From Oscheius sp. JU75 (taxonomy: Eukaryota > Nematoda > Chromadorea > Rhabditida > Rhabditidae), in NCBI GenBank assembly GCA_037178855.1, contig JASJZC010000005.1, forward strand, positions 9,920,001 to 9,984,000: a stretch of DNA of 64,000 bases, read 5' to 3'. A model generated the notes under the pieces. That model did no database searches. It saw only the letters and a program-made list of their open reading frames with translations, and was not told where the DNA came from. The translations under genes were made by a program, and so were the position numbers. Numbering within the stretch: position 1 is the stretch's first letter; each line of letters opens with the position of its first letter. Below are positions 34,233-46,528 of the stretch, in pieces.

Positions 34233-36939
34233 ATGTCTGTGTTATTCCACGAAAATCCAGGCACATCATTAGGAGAAGTCAAGTTTGTCGGCAATGAAAC
34301 TGGTAAGTCTTGGTTCCACTCACTTTCTCCCAATCAATCAGTTCTACTGAAAGACCCTAAGTGACCAATGACTTTTCAGACGACACAGGCGAGACTCCCG
34401 ACTGGATAACTGATTTCTTCCCGAACAACACGATCCTCGACAGCGAAGCACACCAGGCAATTCGCGGATTTTGCCGAATAGCCCTGTTGTATGAGGTTCC
34501 CGGAATTGGTGTGCGGTACTGGGATCTGGCCATATTGCTACCAAACCTGCTCTTCTTCATCTTCTTACTTTTCAAGCTCCGACCAGTCATCAACAAGTTG
34601 TCCACTTCGAACAGTCCAGTCTACAAGGCTTTCTTCATTCTGGTGAGTATGTAAAATATTGAGGGGTTTTCTAATTCGGTTAGTTTTGAGTCAAGTTCTG
34701 TCACCGACACTTTGAAGTGGGAAATGATTTTGGTAGATGGCAGGGTAACAGAAACATAGGCTCTAAACTGACAGTAATATGATTAGAGAAAATCGCAAGG
34801 TGAAAGGAACAGTGACAGTAGACTCCAATTCGACAGAGATAATATAGCTTGACGGTATAACAGTGAGAGTCATCCTCCAGAATCCCCCTGTGGAAAGAGA
34901 AACAGGATACAGGCTGACAGAAACAGTAGCAGTAGATGATCGACAGACTGGGGTATGTTCAGTTGGAGGTTGATGGACAAGAACAGTCAATGGCACAAAA
35001 ATAGGAACAGTTCCAATAAATGACAGATTGACAGTGACAGGGGAAGATAGTAACTGTTGAACGGTGGCACAAACAGAGCACGTTGCAATGTCTGAAAGTC
35101 AAAGTCGACAGGACAAGGCAGAGTCAAATTGACAGAAAAGGTGAGAGTACAAAGAGGGACCGGCTGGTCGTTCACAGTATCAGTCCTTGACAGACAGAAG
35201 TCAGTGCCAGTGACAAATACAGAGAGATCCTTCAGGTCTACCTGACGACCTTCTTGAACATTGCCCGATGCGCCGTCTCCATCGGATTCTCCATCACCGA
35301 TCCCGTTGGAGAGATGCTGGACCGGGTTCTTTGGCTCTCCTTGAAGTTCTTCTCCATGACTGCTGAACTCTCAGTCCTGACATTCGCACTCCTTTTCGGT
35401 GAGTCCTCGTGACTTTTATCTTTCTTATCTGGGACTCTGATTCATAGTTCCGCTTGTTTACTCTCCTCTGACATTCTCTCTACCGTGTGCAGCCAGGAAA
35501 GGCGATCAGGCCATTTGAAAGGGAGAGAGAGTGACGTGCTAAGGCCTGGCACGCGGCTGTATGATGGCGAGAGCATCGGGGTCACACACCGAACATTGTC
35601 AGTACAGAGATAGGGGGGCTTTCTAGGACGTATGGGGGGGGGGGTAACAGTCTATTCGACACTCAATGAGCCTAAGCGGCATGTTTTCGAGAATTAATTT
35701 TGTGATATTGGCGAGTTGCTCCTTACGCTTTCCTTTATCGAATTGTGAAACTGGAAACCTCAAAAACCAAGGACTTGACCTCGACATTGCAAAGTTGCTC
35801 CTAATTGAGAGCGCCTTTCCGAAGAGGTGGTCTTATGCGTCATGACTCTCAAGGCAAAACATGCAGGGGGAGAGTGTATTGAAACGGAGGATCAAACTAT
35901 GATTTTGTACGCTAACTAGTCAATACCATTTCAGGCCACCTGGACAGTTCCACTAGCATCAGAAGAGCTCTTCTTATCACTCTACTAGTGAGTCTCGCTC
36001 ACACAGCTGTGCAGACAGTTCTGGAGCTTCGTCTGCTTCACAACTCCCTCGTGGACGATCTCTTCTTCGACCTTCACTCTCAAGGCGGACTCGTGTTCTG
36101 GTTCCTGACATCGGTCACCTTTGCCGTCGTGTATCTATTCGTCTCGTGCCTTCCTCTGACCTGTTGTAGAAACTATGTTTCACTTCCGAGTAAGTGACAG
36201 TGACAATGACAGTGACTCATTCCCGTATTTTCAGGCAAATGCTCCTTCTACTGGTACTGCGCCTTCTTGTTTCTGATGAACTGTTTCCAAGCTCTGGGAG
36301 TCGTCTTCATCTTCTTCAAACTAAATGACGGATATTGGTAAGCTTCACTCTATTACCCTCAAAATTCTACCTTCAGTGTCACGATCTTCACTACCTTCGT
36401 CTACTTCACTTTCCTGCCCCCGGTCATCTACTTCACTTTCTTGCGCTCTCTGCTCAAAAGACCCGCCTCGACCAGTACTGGACTGTTCTCTTACAGGAAG
36501 CAGAAGGATGAGGGGGGAACCAACGACATGCCTCCTTACTTCCCGAGGTTTTCGGGTGAGTCTTGCAGAGAATTCTGACAGGAAAATGTGCTGACAGGCT
36601 GATATTGACAAAAATTATCGACCAGTGTATGTCTATCTTCCAGGTTTGACCTCTCCCTCCTACGACGATCTCTTCGACTTGCATCGTGGCAACCGCTTCG
36701 TCGACTACGACTACACCCGTGACTACCTCCAGTGCCCCTACGACACCCCCCTAATGGCCTCGGAGCCAGCCGAGAGTACTGTAACTACTCGAACCGCCGG
36801 CAGCGATGAGGGACACCAGCGTGACAGTCAAGTCTTCGGCTCCATCGAGCTGGGACAACATACTCGTCACCCTACAAGCCATCTCAAAGGACTCGGTGCC
36901 AACGGGACCCTCATCTTCGAGGATTCACGCTGGAAGTAG
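34233..36939 (+). CDS. tpra-1: TPRA1 (GPR175)-like seven-transmembrane protein
   Basis: Homologue of transmembrane protein adipocyte-associated 1, a conserved GPCR-like membrane protein of uncertain ligand. Seven exons in consistent phase: 34233-34302, 34380-34642, 35236-35398, 35935-36189, 36235-36337, 36377-36555, 36644-36939; 442 aa. The N-terminus is acidic with N-glycosylation sites (NET, NNT). Membrane segments include WDLAILLPNLLFFIFLLFKL, LLITLLVSLAHTAVQTVLEL, WFLTSVTFAVVYLFVSCLP and CAFLFLMNCFQALGVVFIFF. The cytoplasmic tail is long and polar with SYDDLFD and YDYTRDYLQCPYDTPLM. It converges on the sulfotransferase gene; an AATAAA lies at about 37161. The family call rests on recognised sequence pattern. 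Confidence 0.85.
34750..35220. repeat. intronic degenerate TGACAG/ACAGTG repeats
   Basis: Intron 2 of the TPRA1-like gene is sprinkled with GACAGT, ACAGTGACAG and similar motifs (for example ACAGTGACAGTAG near 34809 and TGACAGTGACAGG near 35030). It looks like an old simple-sequence array that has diverged. Intron 4 has a short fresh version (GACAGTGACAATGACAGTGA). Confidence 0.55.
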
Positions 36940-37244
36940 ATTCTGTTTATTTGATCTTGACACTCAACTTCGATACGTGTGTGTACCTAATGGGTAGCCT
37001 TCCAGCTATGCAACATTCGCTTTAACCCCATACCAAAATTGCTGTACATTCTGCGAAAAGAGCGGCTCTCGCGACATATCTCCCTTCTCGGAAAGAGAAT
37101 CGAGCTCTACCGGTTCAAATCAAATTGTGTTCCCACCCCTTTCTTGTGTTTGCTGTTTACAATAAACGGTTATTCGAAAACGTGTGAACAGTGGACAGAA
37201 AGGTACAAAGACAGAGGAATTAAGAGACAGTGACAGTGTTCATT

Positions 37245-39609
37245 TCATTCAAAAATGTCCTCGGGTACTTCCATCTCCTTCGCGTAGCGCTTCATGATCC
37301 GTCTGTCCGAGTTCGTCAAGGGACGAGCCTTGATTTCCTTCATCAAATCACGAGACATGTGTGAGTTCTTTTGGGAGTCTTGATCCTTGCATCGGACAGC
37401 TGCTTCAACACAATGAAGAGGAATTTCGAGCTGAAATATTGACATTCAGATTATGTAGTTAAGTCGTTCCTTACCGCTGTGAAGAGCTTGACCAGAACTT
37501 TGGACGTGTCTGTCAACAGTTCATGATACTGCACAGCTGGATGACAGTACAGAGCCCTATTCTTCAAGTAATGGTGATACGGAGAAGCGTAGACGATTGC
37601 GGACCAAAGCTGGAACTCAAGTTTAAAGCGAGTGTAGTGTGCAGCTACGAAACGATTTGGTGCGATTCTACCGTATTTCGCACGGCAATACAAACCGTTT
37701 CTATTCCAATATGCAGTAAAAGATTGAATTTTTGCACGATTGCGTTGGCATATGTAGCCTTTTTTGCTTAAACACTATACGCTATCACAGCATGGATTGA
37801 TCACAAACAAGGGATACGTGAAAGAGATTTAAAAAAAAATGATGCGAAAATGCACCTGACAAGGTGTAAACGCTTCAACTCCATTATTTCGGGCCATTTC
37901 TTCTCAACTTTGATTTGTTCTTACTAGTTTTGATGTGCTCTTTACGACAAATATAATTAGAGATCGTCAAAGCACCAATACATCAGTAGAAAACCCAATT
38001 TTACCATTTTTTTGGTCACTGTGCGCACCAACTTTGCAACTTGGGCGGAATAGCTGCACACTAAACTTGGGCGTCGAGCCAAAAATCGAGCCGTTTCGAG
38101 CCGAGTTTTTGGCTCGGGGTCAAAAACCAACACGGCTCGAGCTAACTGCACTCGCTTTAAAGGAACACTGACATTATGGGTGATCAGGTGATCAGGGAAA
38201 ATCTGGATATTTGTGGAGGGACCCTCATAACGACCAATATTTTCCTATTTTCCCATTTTTCTAGGGTTTTCATTCATTTTCGCGTCATGTAACCAAGTTT
38301 GTCCGAGTTCACTCAATTTTGACAGTTCTTGCATGTTCTTTCATTATTTCTCATGTTTTTGTCGTCCACATTAACTTCTCTATTAAACACATTCTGAAGA
38401 GTTCAAAATAAGCGTATCGCCTCAGAAACAGCGAAAGTAAAAGGTATTACCAAAGAAATTCAAAAACTTTGCCAGTACATAGAGCGCGCACTGTTCAAAT
38501 TTTATTATAATGTCAGTGTTCCTAAAGGACTAAAGGCAGGGAGATAGAGATACAGACAAACCTTTATGGAATCCGGCTTGAGTTTTCTAACGTAACGTCC
38601 TTCCATACAAGGACTGAGAATTGCGATGAAACGCGCAAGTGAGGGCCAGGCATTGTAGAGTATGAGATTCATCTGGGCAAAGTATCTTTCCCTGCAGTCA
38701 CGAAAATGAAGTGAGAGCATAGAAAACAACCTGCTCTGAACCATTCTCTCAACGGATGGAAGACCATTTTGTCGAAACATGAACATGTGCTTCAGTTTCG
38801 GGATGTCTTCACAGAGTCTAACCAATCTAGCCTCTCCACTGGTTGTCTTCAATACACAGATCTGATTGGCGGGAACGTGAGCTCGGAGACAGGCTACAGT
38901 TGCTTCCAGAAGCTCTTGAACTTCTTCTTCAGCAACGAGTCCTTCGTCAAGGTAAAAGGACAGATTGACAAGGACGTGAGGTTCTCCAAAACAGACTGTG
39001 GTACCAGGGTGATCGAGCATTTTTCCCATTAGAGTACTGCCACCACGGGCGGTGTTGGTGAAAAAGATCTGTAAGAAACAGACTGAGCAGAGAGAAAGAG
39101 CGAGACAAACAGATAGACATATACTCACAGTTTTCGGTAGTTTCCTGTCATTGAACTTGTCAGCCAGCTTCATAAAATCCTCTTTAGCCACTTCAGCCAA
39201 AAGCATGGCATCCTTGTAAACGGAAACATACATAAAGGGATAGTTTTCTATTCGGTAGTGGTCAATCTCTTTTGGCAGAAGAACAAAAAAAGCTCTGTCT
39301 CGCTCCACCGAGTACAAGAACCACTTGGGATCATTTAGAACAGCCAAATCTTGCCATTCTCCTCTAGTCGCAATGAAATCCTGTCGCTTGGAAATCTCCT
39401 CAATGTCCATCTTGTGCTTGAACAGAATCCGGCTGACTCTAATCTTTCCTTCCTGCTTTATTTCATGTTTTCTGCCGTACTAAACCCGAACTTTGCGCAA
39501 CAAAATGACAAGATACCTCTCTCAAAAACTCCTGAACATGATGGAATAGCAGATAAAGGACGTAGAAGAAGAATCTGGCTATAGCATAGATTTTGGCTAT
39601 GGGACCCAT
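37245..39609 (-). CDS. P-loop sulfotransferase-family protein
   Basis: Sulfotransferase-like enzyme, presumed to use PAPS as donor; substrate unknown. Exons: 39609-39517 (MGPIAKIYAIARFFFYVLYL, signal anchor), 39452-39129, 39068-38562, one or two middle exons, a long exon ending 37475, and 37430-37245. Exon 3 opens with the 5'-phosphosulfate P-loop FFTNTARGGSTLMGKMLD and then FGEPHVL. The 3' part has QYHELLTDTSKVLVKLF and RCKDQDSQKN, matching the family's C-terminal nucleotide-binding region. An exon at about 38511-38430 (FEQCALYVLAKFLNFF) may bridge, and its phase fits an acceptor at about 37647. The middle joints are uncertain. Likely Golgi, type II. Confidence 0.75.
38075..38116. repeat. 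imperfect hairpin built on CGAGCC units
   Basis: CGAGCCAAAAA at 38075-38085 is mirrored by TTTTTGGCTCG at 38106-38116, with internal CGAGCC copies in between. It lies in a long intron of the sulfotransferase gene. Confidence 0.6.
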
Positions 39610-41062
39610 TTCGAAAAAGAGACGTAGTTGTAGGTAGAGTGTGGAGACTCTCTGTTTTCCATCTTATGGTTTCTATTTCTGTCTCTGTTTATTATTGTCC
39701 TCTGGTGGCGGTCGGACCTGATTTTCGTCAAAGATTGGGAAGACAAAACATAGAAGAGGAGGAAGGTTAGACATTAGGCATCAACCTGTCACGAAAATGT
39801 TTTGAACTGCATTCTAGGCATCAAGATGGTTTCTCATTTTTGCAACTACCAGTTTCGAAAGAAAATCTATCAAGGTACTGATTCCTCGTATATTGACAAG
39901 GCAAATTCCTTAAAATTTTCGCATTCTCTGTTCTGTTCACTGCATACATGTGCGCTCTGTCCGGAAAGCGTGGGTCACCTTTTTCCACCTCCTCTTTCCT
40001 CATAACTTGAAAAAAATAAATTTTTTTCGGCTATGTTTTGGAGAATTCTACATTTTCTCGTAGAAGAGGTCATTTTCAGGCCTTGCAATGCTCTATCATG
40101 TGGTGGAGCAGATCGAAAGCTAAAAATTTTCAGAACATCGTCAACTCAGGAAGTCTGTATATCAGTCTGAAAACTAGCTCCGAAGCTGCACACTCCTTGC
40201 ACAGCCTTTATGCAATGACCTCGTTAATTTTCATCCTCAGTTGTGAGGCAAGAATGCCCCAGTGATTTTGTTCTTTCCCCGGTTCTCGACTTCCATTCTC
40301 TCCCAGTGAACACTCATTTTTTCAGTTCCAATTATGCTCCAGAGCTCCTATCTTTCCCCGGTTTCTTGCTTTCTTTTTCCTCCCAGTGTTTATCGGTTTC
40401 CTTTATCATCCATGTTTTAGTACAAAACGTATTACTTAATCATGAATTGACAGAAGAAATAAAGAGTTTGTGTGTACCAAAAGGGGAAAAAAGTTACTAC
40501 CGAGACCGCGCTGCATTGCAAGGAGTGCGCAGTTTCGGAGCCAATTTTCAGACTGATACACAGACTTCCAGAGTAGATAATGTTCTGGGAAATTGTAGCT
40601 TTTGATTTTCTCTACAACTTTGTAGGACATTGCAAAGCCCGAAAATTACGTCTTCTATGAGAAACAATATATTTCCCGAAAAAAAAAAGCCGAAAATTTT
40701 CAGTTTTGACCTGAAAGTGATTTTTAGTATACTTCGGACGTTTTCGGAGCAAAGGTTTTTTCTTGACCAGAAGCAATGCTTCATAAAGATCTCCATTAAA
40801 AATTATCTATTTGGCAATTAAAAAACCGCGGTCGCCTTTTACCTCCTCCTCTTCCATCCACAGGCCGCCGTTGGGGGTAGAATGTCCCACGGCCGTATCT
40901 GGAAAAGGGCGGGCCGAGTGGGGTCGAATCGAAATATTAGCGGAAAGCGGTCATCGCTGGAACAAAATGACATTTCTCTTTAAACTTTTCGATTTTCTGC
41001 AAAGTTATAGAGCAGAAAAAACGCTACAACCGTGCAGAGTATCGAAAAGTTAAAATGACATC
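39610..41062. other. intergenic, no supported gene
   Basis: No domain or convincing splice chain. Two similar stretches at about 40260-40320 and 40335-40395 share TTTCCCCGGTT and TCCCAGTG blocks, suggesting an old local duplication. The stretch 40000-40800 is AT-rich with short poly-A/T runs. Confidence 0.5.
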
Positions 41063-42199
41063 TTAGCCCCGTGAGGGCCGATTTTCCTTGCGCATCCTGT
41101 GCTCCATTCGTTCACTCACCTTCACCTCTTCGTGGCTTTTCAACAGTTTCTTCTTGTCTGACATGATCTCTGCCTCGTACATTCTCTCGTCGTAGCTTGT
41201 CTTGCTACTCTTCAGGCACTGGTAGATGCGAGCCATACAATCAAGGTTTCGAGAAAGTCGACCAGTGTAGTGTTTTTTTCAAGGCAGGTGACCGGCTTGC
41301 CATTGAATCTCTTCGGCTCTAGACCAACTGGTTCGTTGGTGACAAAGTTGGCGATTCTTGTGTCAAACACAATGAATTGTCTGTGAAGGGTAAAATCCTC
41401 GTCTTGCTCCTCGAATTGAGTACCGGGCTAGGGCAGAAGATGACATTCAACTTCTTCAAAACTGCCGTTTAGGACAGAAGATGGCTTGATCCTTTTCTTC
41501 AAAAAGACGACACCGTCATCGTAGCCTCTTTTTTAATAGATACTTCGAAAATTGGGGTGACTCAACGTATTCTTGCTCCTTCTCATGTTCAGTTCCGTTT
41601 CACTTATCAGCTTTTCTCAGCTAAGTAAACAAGAGAGAGAAATTAAAACTATTCTCCCTCTTTCTGCGGTATGCATCATTTTGGAACATTTTATTAATAT
41701 ATATTGTAGACCAAACTCTCTATCCTACCGAGTTCCCTTGACGGTAGCACCACTTCATATTTGCACAGACGTCCCCCTTCTTTGGCCCAGTGTGAAAAAC
41801 GTGATAGTCTCATCGTATACTGCCAATTTTTAATTGGCACTGCATACATATGACCTGACCCATCTAGAGATCAATTCCTGTTAAAGGAAAGAAAAGATTT
41901 ATGCACAGACTCGTAATCTATTTTTTCGGCTCCGAATATGAGTAAAGTAGAGACTGCCAGAAGGCTGCTGACATTCTGAAACTGGAAATTGTACTATGGA
42001 TCCCAGAGGTAACTTACGATGATGCTTCGTTGTCAGTATTTTGATGTCCGCAGGGATTAACTATCAACTGGGCATTTTTCCGCTTCTCTTCTGTGAATCG
42101 AAGTGCACAGTTGTCGCAGAAACTCTGTAGGGGTTCCTTCTTCTCGAGGGCGGGAGAATTTTGAGGACGGGACTTAACGAATGGGAGCAGCAGGGACAT
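41063..42199 (-). CDS. multi-exon protein of unknown function
   Basis: I do not recognise this protein. The start ATG (42199, MSLLLPFVKSRPQN) follows TTTCAGA directly, a likely splice or trans-splice acceptor. Exon 1 (to about 42017) has FCDNCALRF and NPCGH, a possible Cys/His metal site. Later pieces fit together in phase: GYDDGVVFLKKRIKPSS ends at about 41489; a 48-nt intron leads to PGTQFEEQDEDFTLHRQFIV; a 45-nt intron (donor GTCGAC, acceptor TACCAG) leads to CLKSSKTSYDERMYEAEIMS, which is charged and helical and ends RKENRPSRG. The link between exon 1 and the middle exons is unresolved. Donors GTCCT and GTCGA are weak. Confidence 0.5.
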
Positions 42200-42293
42200 T
42201 CTGAAAGAGACAGGGTTTGAGAGTCGAGGAGAAGAGTTTGGAAAGAGATGAAGAGACGACAGGGAGACGCAGAGACAGCGAGACAGAGAGATA

Positions 42294-42751
42294 GCCTACG
42301 GTAGACCTATCACAATAGCGTTAAACCAGACAAAGGTTTTAAGATCCTAAATGTTACTGTTTCGAAAGAAAATAATAACTTTTCTAAGCATTGAAGAGAA
42401 AGCACGGGTTAACGTCAGTTTTCAGACCATAGTATTATAACTGACACAAACAAATGAAATCTAAACCTCATTTGTTCTTTCCCTCCTTCGGCAGTAATGT
42501 CATAATCTGATACCTTAACTGTTTAAAAGCGGAAGACTAAAAGGATTGAGTCGACGATTGCTCTTTGCGTCAGAAGAGCCTAATTCTGTCAGAATATTTA
42601 GCCAGCTGGCACTACAGCCAGAGAAAAGAATGTTTTGTTTGTTCCTGGTGTGAGTAGACAAGAGTCAGAGAGTGCGACATAGTGACGGAGAGACAGGGAG
42701 ACAGAGAGAAGATAGAGTCACAGAGAGAAAGATAGCCACCCTCACACCCTT
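42294..42751 (+). repeat. direct repeat, left copy
   Basis: From GCCTACGGTAGACCTATCA to CACCCTCACACCCTT. Colinear with 44660-45073 apart from scattered substitutions and a few indels; the left copy has about 50 extra bp near 42390. The inner part includes an AGAGACA-rich segment. Confidence 0.85.
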
Positions 42752-43203
42752 GGTCAGAAAACGAGATACAGAGAGACGTTATAGGATACAGACTGAATTC
42801 CTACCCGATTCTATTTGGGAAGTACGGACAACCTACGTGGCTAATGAACACAGGTATGCATAGAGGGAAACTTGGTAATTCTATCGACGAGATTAGTTTA
42901 TCTTTTCCGCACTTTTTATTGGTTTTCATCGTTCCCGATCTGTCGACCTGGGCAATGTGTTTATTCGCGTTTTTCAGTTGATAGAGGACGAAACTACAGA
43001 GAGGGCAGTGGACTAGAGATAGAATCTGGTTCCGCTACTAGAACGTAGACTGTCATGGGGTAGGGTGCTGTAAATTGACTGGAAAAGCTGATCTAGTGCC
43101 CAGAAAGAAGTCTAACCATCATGGAAGTACACTTTTTTCTTGAATACTGCCGAGATCTCTTCGGCACAGGCTATTACAGGAACTCTACGACATGTCAAGT
43201 TAG

Positions 43204-43500
43204 TTTGCTTCTCATAACGACGGTGAAGACCGAAAATCATTTGGTCAAGTTTACGCTAATCTGATTGATAGCTGGAACAGTCGAGAAGCAGCGCATGGTC
43301 AAAAAGCATTAGAGGGTTCTGTCCTTGATCTCACGGGGCGCGTTAGACACATCAAGTCTTTTTCGGTTTTAAGGAATAGGTGTCTTGCTGAATGTGCAAT
43401 CTATACTGAGAAACACTTTAGGGAGAAAGAGTTTCGAAAAGTTGTGAAGTCTACAGCCTGTAAATTCAGTTTGGAGATGGACAGTCAATCGAACCGCTAA
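43204..43500 (+). other. unassigned open segment between direct repeats
   Basis: A 99-codon stretch free of stops begins after an AG acceptor-like site (CAAGTTAG) and reads FASHNDGEDRKSFGQVYANL, then LEGSVLDLTGRVRHIKSF and TEKHFREKEFRKVVKS before a TAA. Its charged, helical composition looks protein-like. There is no ATG, no clear partner exon and no recognised family. It could be an exon of a partial gene carried between the repeats. Confidence 0.35.
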
Positions 43501-44659
43501 CTGCAAACCGTATCTTTCAATACAAGAGACAGGGAGAGTTCATCTGCCATTTACCAAAACATTGCCAATTTTAAATTATATAGCTGAGAAGATGGCTGTC
43601 CCATTCTGTCAATCTACTGTGCCTGGTTGCCTTAGCCTACGTTCTGACAGAGTTACTCTCTTTTAAGACACCTCAAAGAGAGTAAGGACAACAGAAACAT
43701 TGAATGAGAGCTTCAGTTACCTAAGATTTAGCAAGGCTGCTTGAGAAAAGATTACGGTAAGGAAGTAAGAATAACACGTCAATGAGTTTGTGAGAGGATG
43801 TCAAAGGTTTAGAGACTGTAGTCCATAGAGAACAAAGTTTACAACGACCTCTGCCGTCTCTATCTTGGAGCCAGCCGGCTGCGCGTTGTCTGATCGCGGA
43901 CCGCGATAATGGGAGACTGTCGCAAGACGAGAGTCTCAGCCGTTGTCGCCCCCCGGTCAGAACCAGCTATCTCGATATACCCAGTTCTCGACCAAAGGTG
44001 ACCAGAAAACATGTTCAATTGTCAAAGTGTAGGCTAAAATCAAAAGGGTCTGTTGAATGTATGAACAAGAGCAGATCCATCACTATTTGTCCAGCTCGGT
44101 TTTCTTGCGATGGCTACAGGGTAGACAGAGAGACGGCGCTTTTCAATGAAAACTGTTCAAAGTCGATATACTTTGAATCGCATCAAAGAAGTATCAAAAT
44201 CTGAGAGCGATCTCCTCATGAGACCAAGAAAAACTGTTATGGGAAGGAATCACAGGGGAGAACAATGAGGTCGGAGTGGATGAAGCTGATCTGAATACAG
44301 CTGGGCTGTTTTATAGTATCAAAACCTACTATTGAATGCACGAACTTGTTGTGTGCTAAAGGACAATGATGTCTAGATGATCAGTTTTACTGTAGACAAG
44401 CTCCACGAAATCACCAAGCATCATATAGGTACGAACCGAGGTTTCTTCAAAAAAAAACTTCGTGATGAACAAAAAACGATCAGGAATGAAAAACATCAGA
44501 TCAGCAATAGTCGAAGACTAGATAATTGCAATAATTAGTAAACTGTAGTTGGCTCACAAGATCCTACAAGTTTCAATGCTACAAGGTTGAAGTTCATTGA
44601 CACTGCGAAAGATTGTAAAAGCATAGGAATCAACGGTGTTATAAGTGAGTTGTTTGCCA
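43501..44659. other. spacer between direct repeats
   Basis: No supported gene; a 68-codon frame at 43998-44204 has no visible domain. I see no reverse transcriptase, integrase or transposase motif in either orientation. Confidence 0.45.
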
Positions 44660-45073
44660 GCCTATGGTAGACCTATCAGCTCTAAACCAGACAAAGGTTT
44701 CAAGATCCTAGATGTTACAAACAACAATTTGTTGCGCTGTTTCGAAAGAGAATAATAACTGCATAGTATTATAACTGACACCAACAAATGAAATCTAAAC
44801 CTCATTTGTTCTTTCCCTCCTTCGGCAGAAAGGTCACGATCTGATACCTTAACAGTTTAAGAGCGGAAGACTAAAAGGATTGGGTCGATGATTGCTTTTT
44901 GCGTCAGAAGAGCCTAATTCTGTCAGAATAGCCAGCTGGCACTACAGCCAGAGGGAAGGATTTTCTTGTTTGTACCTGGTGTGAGTAGACAAGAGTCAGA
45001 GAGCGCGACATAGTGACAGAGAGACAGAGAGAGGAGACAGAGTCACAGAGAGATCTAGCCACCCTCACACCCT
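44660..45073 (+). repeat. direct repeat, right copy
   Basis: From GCCTATGGTAGACCTATCA to CACCCTCACACCCTT, same orientation as 42294-42751. Long shared blocks include AATGAAATCTAAACCTCATT and GCGTCAGAAGAGCCTAATTC. Confidence 0.85.
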
Positions 45074-45086
45074 TTATAGAAGAGAC

Positions 45087-45531
45087 CTAACTGGGACCAA
45101 ACGTGTCTTGTCTTTTGATCGGAAGACGACGTGCACTGTAAACAGGGCAAAATCTGACGGCAAAGATCGCATAGTATCCGCCCGCGTCTACATGTTTCTT
45201 TCTCCTTACTGGCGACCAGCAACACAGATCACCATCCTGCATTAACCCCATTTGTATAAGACGATAACCGGGACGATCTCTTGGTGGTCGTACGCCAAAA
45301 GTCCAAAAAGTTATTGAGGGAAGGAGATTATAGTGTGGTCGTATGACGTCCTGAGGAGCAGAAGAACACAAAAGCAGATTGTAACAGTTTAGTACTGGAA
45401 ATTTTTTGGTAAATGGGAGGAAGTGACAGTGACAATAACAGTGCCTCTAGTTTCTCCCAATTTTCTGTTTTTTTCCCACAGTTAGTAGTGAAAGCCCGCC
45501 CGCTACTTTTCAATTCCAGAGTACACATCAC
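45087..45531 (-). other. possible short gene, unassigned
   Basis: Two minus-strand frames may be exons: one starting at ATG 45531 (MMCTLELKSSGRAFTTNCGK), and one from an acceptor at about 45362 (CTCCTCAG) reading DVIRPHYNLLPSITFWTFGV, then GLMQDGDLCCWSPVRRKKH and a stop. No domain is recognised and the joint is unproven. Confidence 0.3.
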
Positions 45532-46234
45532 AAACCATCCCGCATGCCGTTAATTTTCACTGTTTGCTTTTTAGATCTACACATACTCTTCCCTCACGTT
45601 TACTCTGCTCCGAGAGACCTTATGACTCGAGCTCCCTGTCCTCTCACCTACCGTGCGCAACATAAACAACAATCACATAGAACTTTTGAGCAAATATCAC
45701 ATACACACAGTCGAGAGGGCTTGCAGCTGCCCTCTAAGTAGAGTTTTTCGCTTACTTGTCATCAACCGCAAAGTTCTATGTTTGCGCTTATTCTGTTTTG
45801 TAGCCTGTCTGAGGCATGTGATGGCTGGGGAATGAGGGGAAATATTGTGGTAAAATCTTCACCCATGCCTATGCCAACACTTTCTTATTTCTACTACTAA
45901 CTTCCCATATTTTCCGGGTTTCTCCGACTACTCTTCTGGACTGGTTGTATACCCACGGAACTCAACAGTAGACCATCATTGGACGCAGAGCGGTTCAACA
46001 TACCCAAAATTCCCCAGTACTCATGACTTCGAAACGAACACTATCGAGAAAACCTGTCTAAACGAGTATCACATCCCTTACGGTAAAGGCTTGAAACAAT
46101 TTAATCACCTTTATAAGCTGACAGTTCGAGTTCAGTTGTTCTGGCATTTTCGACTAGCAGAGATATATTGCTAGGTATTGTCAGGATCTTCAGAATACTA
46201 CAATCAGCTTAGGACAAAAAGGGATCTTCAAGTT
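45532..46234. other. intergenic, nothing supported
   Basis: Several short plus-strand frames without domains or splice support. No RNA gene or repeat stands out. Confidence 0.4.
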
Positions 46235-46528
46235 TCATTTCTCCCTTGGTCTCAAAAGCCTTACAATATGAGACGAGTATGTTTCCCCATCTGGCTCCCC
46301 ATTCACTTTTTGTAGTCTGTTGTTGACACAGTCGGCTTGGGAGTTCTTTTCAGAGAATGAGATCGTGTTTCTTGTTCCAATACATTTCTTTGACATTTTA
46401 TCCGAGGAACAGTGAATTAAAATGAACGGAAGAGCTGTAAATCTAGTAAACCCTAACAATGCAAAAGCTTCTATCAGCAGCTGGCCAAATGTTTCGAAAA
46501 AGGGTGGCCTGAGAACAGAGCTGGTCAT
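46235..46528 (-). other. 97-codon open frame, unassigned
   Basis: Starts at a true ATG (MTSSVLRPPFFETFGQLLIE), has one hydrophobic stretch (LLIEAFALLGFTRFTALPFI) and several Cys residues (FILIHCSSDKMSKKC). Nothing is recognised. Codon use is plausible, but no polyadenylation signal or paralogue supports it. Confidence 0.3.

Noticed and set aside
35631-35644. Run of 11 G in a TPRA1 intron as a G-quadruplex signal
   Set aside because: A single homopolymer tract in a long intron is a weak case and may be a sequencing-prone simple repeat.
42294-45073. Intact LTR retrotransposon
   Set aside because: No reverse transcriptase, integrase or protease motif was found between the repeats, and TG...CA ends and a target duplication are not evident.
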